NCBI RefSeq assembly: GCF_030811595.1
Contig: NZ_JAUSRB010000001.1
Span: forward strand, 806,001 to 870,000
Length of the DNA stretch: 64,000 bases
Reading direction: 5' to 3'
Origin: Streptosporangium brasiliense
GTDB lineage: Bacteria; Actinomycetota; Actinomycetes; Streptosporangiales; Streptosporangiaceae
Part shown: piece after piece, positions 60,493 through 64,000 of the stretch
How positions within the stretch are numbered: position 1 is the first letter of the stretch
How the letters are laid out: the number at the start of each line of letters is the position of its first letter
Notes under the pieces: model-generated
What the model was told of the DNA's origin: nothing
The model's input: the letters and a program-made list of their open reading frames with translations, nothing else
Databases searched by the model: none
Translations under genes and position numbers: made by a program

Positions 60493-62135
60493 TGTCTTCC
60501 CTCCTGCCGGGTGGTCGCCCGCCGGGCCGGGGCGGCGGGCAGGAAGTCCTTGCCCGCCAGCCGGCCGTCCTTGAAGCACAGCCGGTAGAGCTCCCCCCGG
60601 TCCCCGCCGAACGGGTTGCGGTGCGCGCCGTAGTGGAGGCACTCGGCCCCGTCGGGCACCGGTGGTCCCGGCCGCCCCACGGCGTCGGCCCGGGTCCGGG
60701 CCGGCAGCACCGCCTCCACCTCGCTCCGATTCTGCCCCACCCACAGCCGGTCGAAGTCGGCGGGAGGCAGGGCGGAGGTGACGGTGTCGTAAGTCATGAA
60801 CCCGCCCACGCCCACCGCCGCGCCCGCGCAGGTCGCCACGGCCGCACCGATCGCCAGGGTGCGGGCGCGGCGCACCCGCCGCCGCGCCTGCTGCAGGCGG
60901 ACGGCGGACGGCGACGGGATCCGGCTCTCCCCGGCCGGGCCCGGCACGTGCGGCAGCCGTGCCGTCACCTCGAAACCGTCGCCGCACCGGCCCGCCCGGA
61001 GGGACCCGCCGCACAGGCGGACCCGCTCGGCCAGGCCGATCAGCCCGTGGCCCCCTCCCGCGATCAGGCCCTCCCGGCCCTGGTCACCCCCGCGGCCGGG
61101 CACCGGGCCCGCGGGCGGCGCGCCGTTGGTCACGGTCACCACGGTCTCGCCCGCCAGATGGTCGAGCCTGACCGTCACCGGTGCCCCCGCGGCGTGCTTG
61201 ACCGCGTTCGTCAGCGCCTCCTGCACCACGCGGTAGACGGCGCGCTCCACCATCGGGGTGGGCCACCCGTCCTCCCGCACGCCGTGCGCCTCGACCGGGA
61301 CGCCGGAGGCGGCGGCCCGCCGCACCAGCTCCGCGACGCTCTCCCCGGGCAGGTCCGGCGCGGCCGGGGCGGTGTCGTCGCGGAGCACCTCGATGATCTC
61401 CTGGAGGCGCTCGGAGGCGGCGGTGACCGCCCTGCGGGCCTCGCCGGCCGCGTCGCGATGGCGGGCGTCGAGGTCCGGCGCGACTTCGAGCCCGCCGATC
61501 CGCAGCGCGATCAGGCTCAGCTCGTGCCCGAGCAGGTCGTGCATGTCCCCGGCGATGCGCGTGCGCTCGCGCAGCCGGGCCTGTTCGGCCACGATCCGCT
61601 GGGCGCGCTCCAGCTGCTCGGCGCGTTCCCAGCCCGAGCGGGCCAGCTCCAGATGCTGGTGCCTGCCCCGCCCGGTCAGCCAGGGGACGGCCCCGAACAG
61701 GGCGACCCCCACGACCGCGACGAACCCGACCGCGGAGCCGCCGGTCAGGACGGACGCGAGGACCGCCGTCACGGCGGCCGTCCCGGCCAGCCCGAGCAGT
61801 CCGGGCCGCGTCCGTGCCGTCCGTACGCCCGCCAGATAGCTCATGACGACCATCGCCGGGAAGAAGGGGACGACGCCCACCGCCGTTTCGCCGCGGGACA
61901 GCAGTGAGATCTCCCACAGCGCCGCGGTGAGGAGCATCGACGCCGGTGGGAAGGGCCGGCCGAGCGCCACCGCCGCGCCCATGAGGACCAGCCCCGCCGT
62001 CACCTCCCACCAGGCGTAGGCGTCCTCGGCGGAGGTGCCTCCCGCCCACAGCACGGGCAGGCACACAGCCGCCCACAGCAGGGTCTCCGTGAGCACGTGA
62101 TACCGGCTGATCCGGTCAGCCGCCGACTTCCTCAT
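60489..62135 (-). CDS. NarL/DesK-type sensor histidine kinase with extra C-terminal membrane/BamE-like segment
   Basis: 548 residues. About five N-terminal helices, then a HisKA_3 domain with H199 (DMHDLLGHELSLIALRIGG), and an HATPase region (VVQEALTNAVKHAAG, GHGLIGLAERVRLCGGSL). Such kinases usually end here at about residue 405. This one continues with a further membrane helix (TLAIGAAVATCAGAAVGVGG) and about 90 residues outside the membrane, with DFDRLWVGQNRSEVEAVLPA then ECLHYGAHRN and YRLCFKDGRLAGKD. This resembles SmpA/BamE-type folds and has two cysteines. The tail may sense or signal an envelope state. Coupled to the response regulator. Confidence 0.92.
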   Translation of the reverse strand: MRKSAADRISRYHVLTETLLWAAVCLPVLWAGGTSAEDAYAWWEVTAGLVLMGAAVALGRPFPPASMLLTAALWEISLLSRGETAVGVVPFFPAMVVMSYLAGVRTARTRPGLLGLAGTAAVTAVLASVLTGGSAVGFVAVVGVALFGAVPWLTGRGRHQHLELARSGWERAEQLERAQRIVAEQARLRERTRIAGDMHDLLGHELSLIALRIGGLEVAPDLDARHRDAAGEARRAVTAASERLQEIIEVLRDDTAPAAPDLPGESVAELVRRAAASGVPVEAHGVREDGWPTPMVERAVYRVVQEALTNAVKHAAGAPVTVRLDHLAGETVVTVTNGAPPAGPVPGRGGDQGREGLIAGGGHGLIGLAERVRLCGGSLRAGRCGDGFEVTARLPHVPGPAGESRIPSPSAVRLQQARRRVRRARTLAIGAAVATCAGAAVGVGGFMTYDTVTSALPPADFDRLWVGQNRSEVEAVLPARTRADAVGRPGPPVPDGAECLHYGAHRNPFGGDRGELYRLCFKDGRLAGKDFLPAAPARRATTRQEGRH

Positions 62136-62351
62136 CCGGTTGACGCTACCCAGTCGCCAGGGGGCGGCTCCACCGCCGGAAGTCAGGCAGGGCTCGGCGG
62201 CACCGGTCCCTTCCCCACCGGTCCGTGGGGGCGGGCCTCACCGGTCTGTAGGGTCGGTCCCACCGGCGCGGGCGGGGAACCCACACCCGGCCCCGTTCGT
62301 CACTTCTCATGCGGTCTCCTGCGGCTCCTCGACGATGAAAGGCCTCACCCC

Positions 62352-63020
62352 GTGCGTAGCTCGTTCTTCGGAAACCTGGACCAGGGCCAGGTCCCCGGCC
62401 ACTTCGCCCTGCAGAACTCCAAGATGCTGCGGGTGCAGCTCAACGGGGAGGTGCTGGCGCGGCAGGGGTCGATGGTCGCCTTCCAGGGGCAGATGGACTT
62501 CGATTACGAGGGGTCCGGCGGGGTCGGGCGGTTCCTGAAGAAGATGGTCACCGGTGAGGGCGCGCCGCTGATGCGGGTCCGCGGGCAGGGCGCGCTCTTC
62601 GTGGCCAACAACGCCGACGACGTGCACCTGTTCTATCTGGAGAACGAGGCCATCACCGTCAACGGGACCAACCTGCTGGCCTTCGACCCGCAGCTCGCCT
62701 GGGACATCCAGCGGCTGCAGGGCGCCGGCATCGCCACCGGCGGCCTGTTCAACACCACGGTCCAGGGCACCGGCTGGGTGGCGGTCACCGCGCACGGCGC
62801 GCCGGTGCTGCTCGACACCTCCTACGCGCCGACCTTCGCCGACAGCCAGTCCGCGGTCTGCTGGAGCGCCGGGCTGCGGGTGGGCGTCAACCGCACCCTC
62901 AAGGCGGGGGCGCTCATCGGGCGGGGGAGCGGCGAGGCCGCGCAGCTCGCCTTCCAGGGGCAGGGCTTCGTCCTGGTCCAGGCCAGCGAGGGCCCGATCG
63001 TCCCGCAGTCCAACGGCTGA
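62352..63020 (+). CDS. AIM24/TerD-associated (DUF124) family protein
   Basis: 222 residues from GTG 62352 (AAAGG upstream). The AIM24 beta-barrel pattern is clear: NSKMLRVQLNGEVLARQGSM then VAFQGQMDFDYEGSGGVGRF, GEGAPLMRVRGQGALFVANN, and GVNRTLKAGALIGRGSGEAA with AFQGQGFVLVQASEG. These soluble proteins are widespread in actinobacteria, sometimes beside TerD-type genes, and their biochemical role is unknown. No partner gene is adjacent here. Confidence 0.9.
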   Translation: MRSSFFGNLDQGQVPGHFALQNSKMLRVQLNGEVLARQGSMVAFQGQMDFDYEGSGGVGRFLKKMVTGEGAPLMRVRGQGALFVANNADDVHLFYLENEAITVNGTNLLAFDPQLAWDIQRLQGAGIATGGLFNTTVQGTGWVAVTAHGAPVLLDTSYAPTFADSQSAVCWSAGLRVGVNRTLKAGALIGRGSGEAAQLAFQGQGFVLVQASEGPIVPQSNG

Positions 63021-63189
63021 CCCGCGCGGCGGGGCGCTCCTCCTTCTTTTGGAGAGCTTTGCCGGCACGAGCTATAAGGCGCCCCGCGGTGGACAGGGAC
63101 TCCCTGTGTGTCGATGATCGCGTCTCCCCGGTCGCCGGACGGTCCGCGCCGCCCCGGCCGAGGGGCCTTTTCGAGGACGGGGCAACCCC

Positions 63190-63387
63190 ATGACTGAGAG
63201 CGACCCGGAGAGCACCTCCCCCGAACCCCCGGCCCAGGTGCCGGACGACCGGGCGGACGCCGCCGGCGCCGGAGCCCCCACCGGCATAGATCCCGAGGGT
63301 CCCGAGCCGCACATCCCCGACGACCGCAAGGGCGTCGCCGGATCCGAGGCGTGGCATCCCGAGGACCGGGGCGACGACGGGGGGTGA
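63190..63387 (+). CDS. small acidic, Pro-rich hypothetical protein
   Basis: 65 residues with GAGGACGGGG upstream of the ATG. The composition is strongly acidic and disordered (MTESDPESTSPEPPAQVPDD), with two VPDDR/IPDDR-like repeats and a final HPEDRGDDGG. No structured domain is visible. It lies in the gap between the AIM24 gene and the truncated membrane protein. It may be a genuine small protein, but coding potential rests mainly on composition and the ribosome-binding site. Confidence 0.5.
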   Translation: MTESDPESTSPEPPAQVPDDRADAAGAGAPTGIDPEGPEPHIPDDRKGVAGSEAWHPEDRGDDGG

Positions 63388-63514
63388 CCGCCGCTCCGGC
63401 GGGCCCGGCCGATCACGCGGACGGCCCGCCGTACCCGGGGAGTCCGAGTACGGCGGGCCGTCCGCGCGGTGCCGGCCCGCCGGCGGGGCGGTGTCGGGCC
63501 GCGGCCGGTCCGGG

Positions 63515-64000
63515 TCAGCCCTCGACGTCGGTCTCCCGGTGCGGAGCGCCGACGGGTTTGGACTCGGGCGATCCGCGCTGGCGCAGGTAGATGGAGAAGA
63601 CGACCATCGACAGCACGGCCAGCAGCTCCGACTGCCAGTTCTGCAGGGTGCGGTCCCAGAAGTCGCCCGAGGTGACGTAGCCGCCCCAGCTCAGGGGGTC
63701 CTGCAACTGGGCGAGCTGCTGCTCGTTGTAACTCGCCCGGCCGGCCACCGACTGGCCCAGCCACGACAGCACGAAGATCACGCCCATCAGCGCGCCGAGG
63801 GAGTTGCCGTACAGCGTCTGCCGGAGCCCGGTCGCCCTGGCCCACTGCGGGCTGCCGGGCTCGGCGTGCCGTCCGGTCTTCTGCTCGGCGTCGCTCCCCC
63901 CGCCTTCATCGCCGGGCTTCTTCGACTCCGGGGAGCCCCGCTGCACCAGCCAGACCGTGGCGAGGATGAACAGCAGGAACTGCAGATACTCCGACTGCCA
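63515..64000 (-). CDS. multi-helix membrane protein (DUF6766-like), 5' end outside window
   Basis: The frame is open to the last base of the window (first visible codon TGG), so the N-terminus is missing; at least 161 residues are present. The protein contains an internal duplication: WQSEYLQFLLFILATVWLVQ followed by RGSPESKK, and later WQSELLAVLSMVVFSIYLRQ followed by RGSPESKP. Between them lie a helix (LYGNSLGALMGVIFVLSWLG) and an extracellular-looking segment. It matches small uncharacterised actinobacterial membrane proteins; function unknown. Confidence 0.8.
   Translation of the reverse strand, partial: WQSEYLQFLLFILATVWLVQRGSPESKKPGDEGGGSDAEQKTGRHAEPGSPQWARATGLRQTLYGNSLGALMGVIFVLSWLGQSVAGRASYNEQQLAQLQDPLSWGGYVTSGDFWDRTLQNWQSELLAVLSMVVFSIYLRQRGSPESKPVGAPHRETDVEG

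Overview
The window is a very GC-rich chromosomal segment with actinobacterial codon bias. GTG starts are common (one start is TTG) and genes are often coupled by ATGA overlaps. A mycothiol-type MDMPI domain protein, a PucR regulator, HRD-type Ser/Thr kinase, STAND/TPR regulators and an actinomycete-type SAM-IV riboswitch all point to a filamentous actinomycete. Streptosporangiaceae is my best guess from the gene mix, but this is an inference. The first and last genes run off the window.

Layout. 1-4.5 kb: truncated NB-ARC/TPR regulator, a GH63 glucosylglycerate-hydrolase-like enzyme with a coupled small protein, and a YtxH-like protein. 4.6-7.5 kb: tRNA-Asn, a nitric oxide synthase oxygenase without a reductase, an enoyl-CoA hydratase relative and a DUF402 protein. 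7.55-15.7 kb: a SAM-IV riboswitch heading a probable sulfur-related operon (glutathionyl-hydroquinone-reductase-like enzyme, FAD/NAD(P)-binding protein, complete peptide/nickel-type ABC importer) with a 44-codon bridging ORF between the permeases. 15.7-19.6 kb: MFS exporter/MarR pair, SRPBCC operon, galactokinase. 19.7-23.4 kb: tRNA-Met with a duplicated 66-bp attachment site bounding a decayed island (AraC regulator, frameshifted GbsR/MarR-type gene, a small secreted protein, remnants). 23.4-34.4 kb: accessory mixture with an integrase relic, hydrolase/PadR pair, a 27-residue Trp-rich peptide gene before a degenerate STAND/TPR protein, an APH-type kinase, a small secreted protein, a DUF418 membrane protein, a membrane-anchored Mrr-type nuclease, a Sel1-like protein and a NADAR protein. 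34.6-39.8 kb: two large secreted carbohydrate-active proteins sharing a 378-bp identical ricin-lectin module. 40-47.8 kb: conserved hypothetical, PucR/DadA-like pair, and a TetR/rifampicin-phosphotransferase-like operon with a palindromic operator. 48-53.9 kb: amino-acid permease and glycerol operon (glpF-glpK-glpD). 53.9-64 kb: Ser/Thr kinase, large TPR protein, MDMPI protein, PAP2 phosphatase, a two-component system with an unusual kinase tail, AIM24-family protein, and a truncated membrane protein.

Functionally, the clearest co-ordinated units are the riboswitch-controlled importer/enzyme operon, the glycerol operon, the rifampicin-phosphotransferase-like operon and the two-component system. 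A striking non-coding theme is a set of tandem arrays, four of them with an 18-bp period, placed at or just beyond gene 3' ends. The most likely undescribed units are the peptide/degenerate-STAND pair at 25.6-27.5 kb and the SAM-IV-controlled operon.
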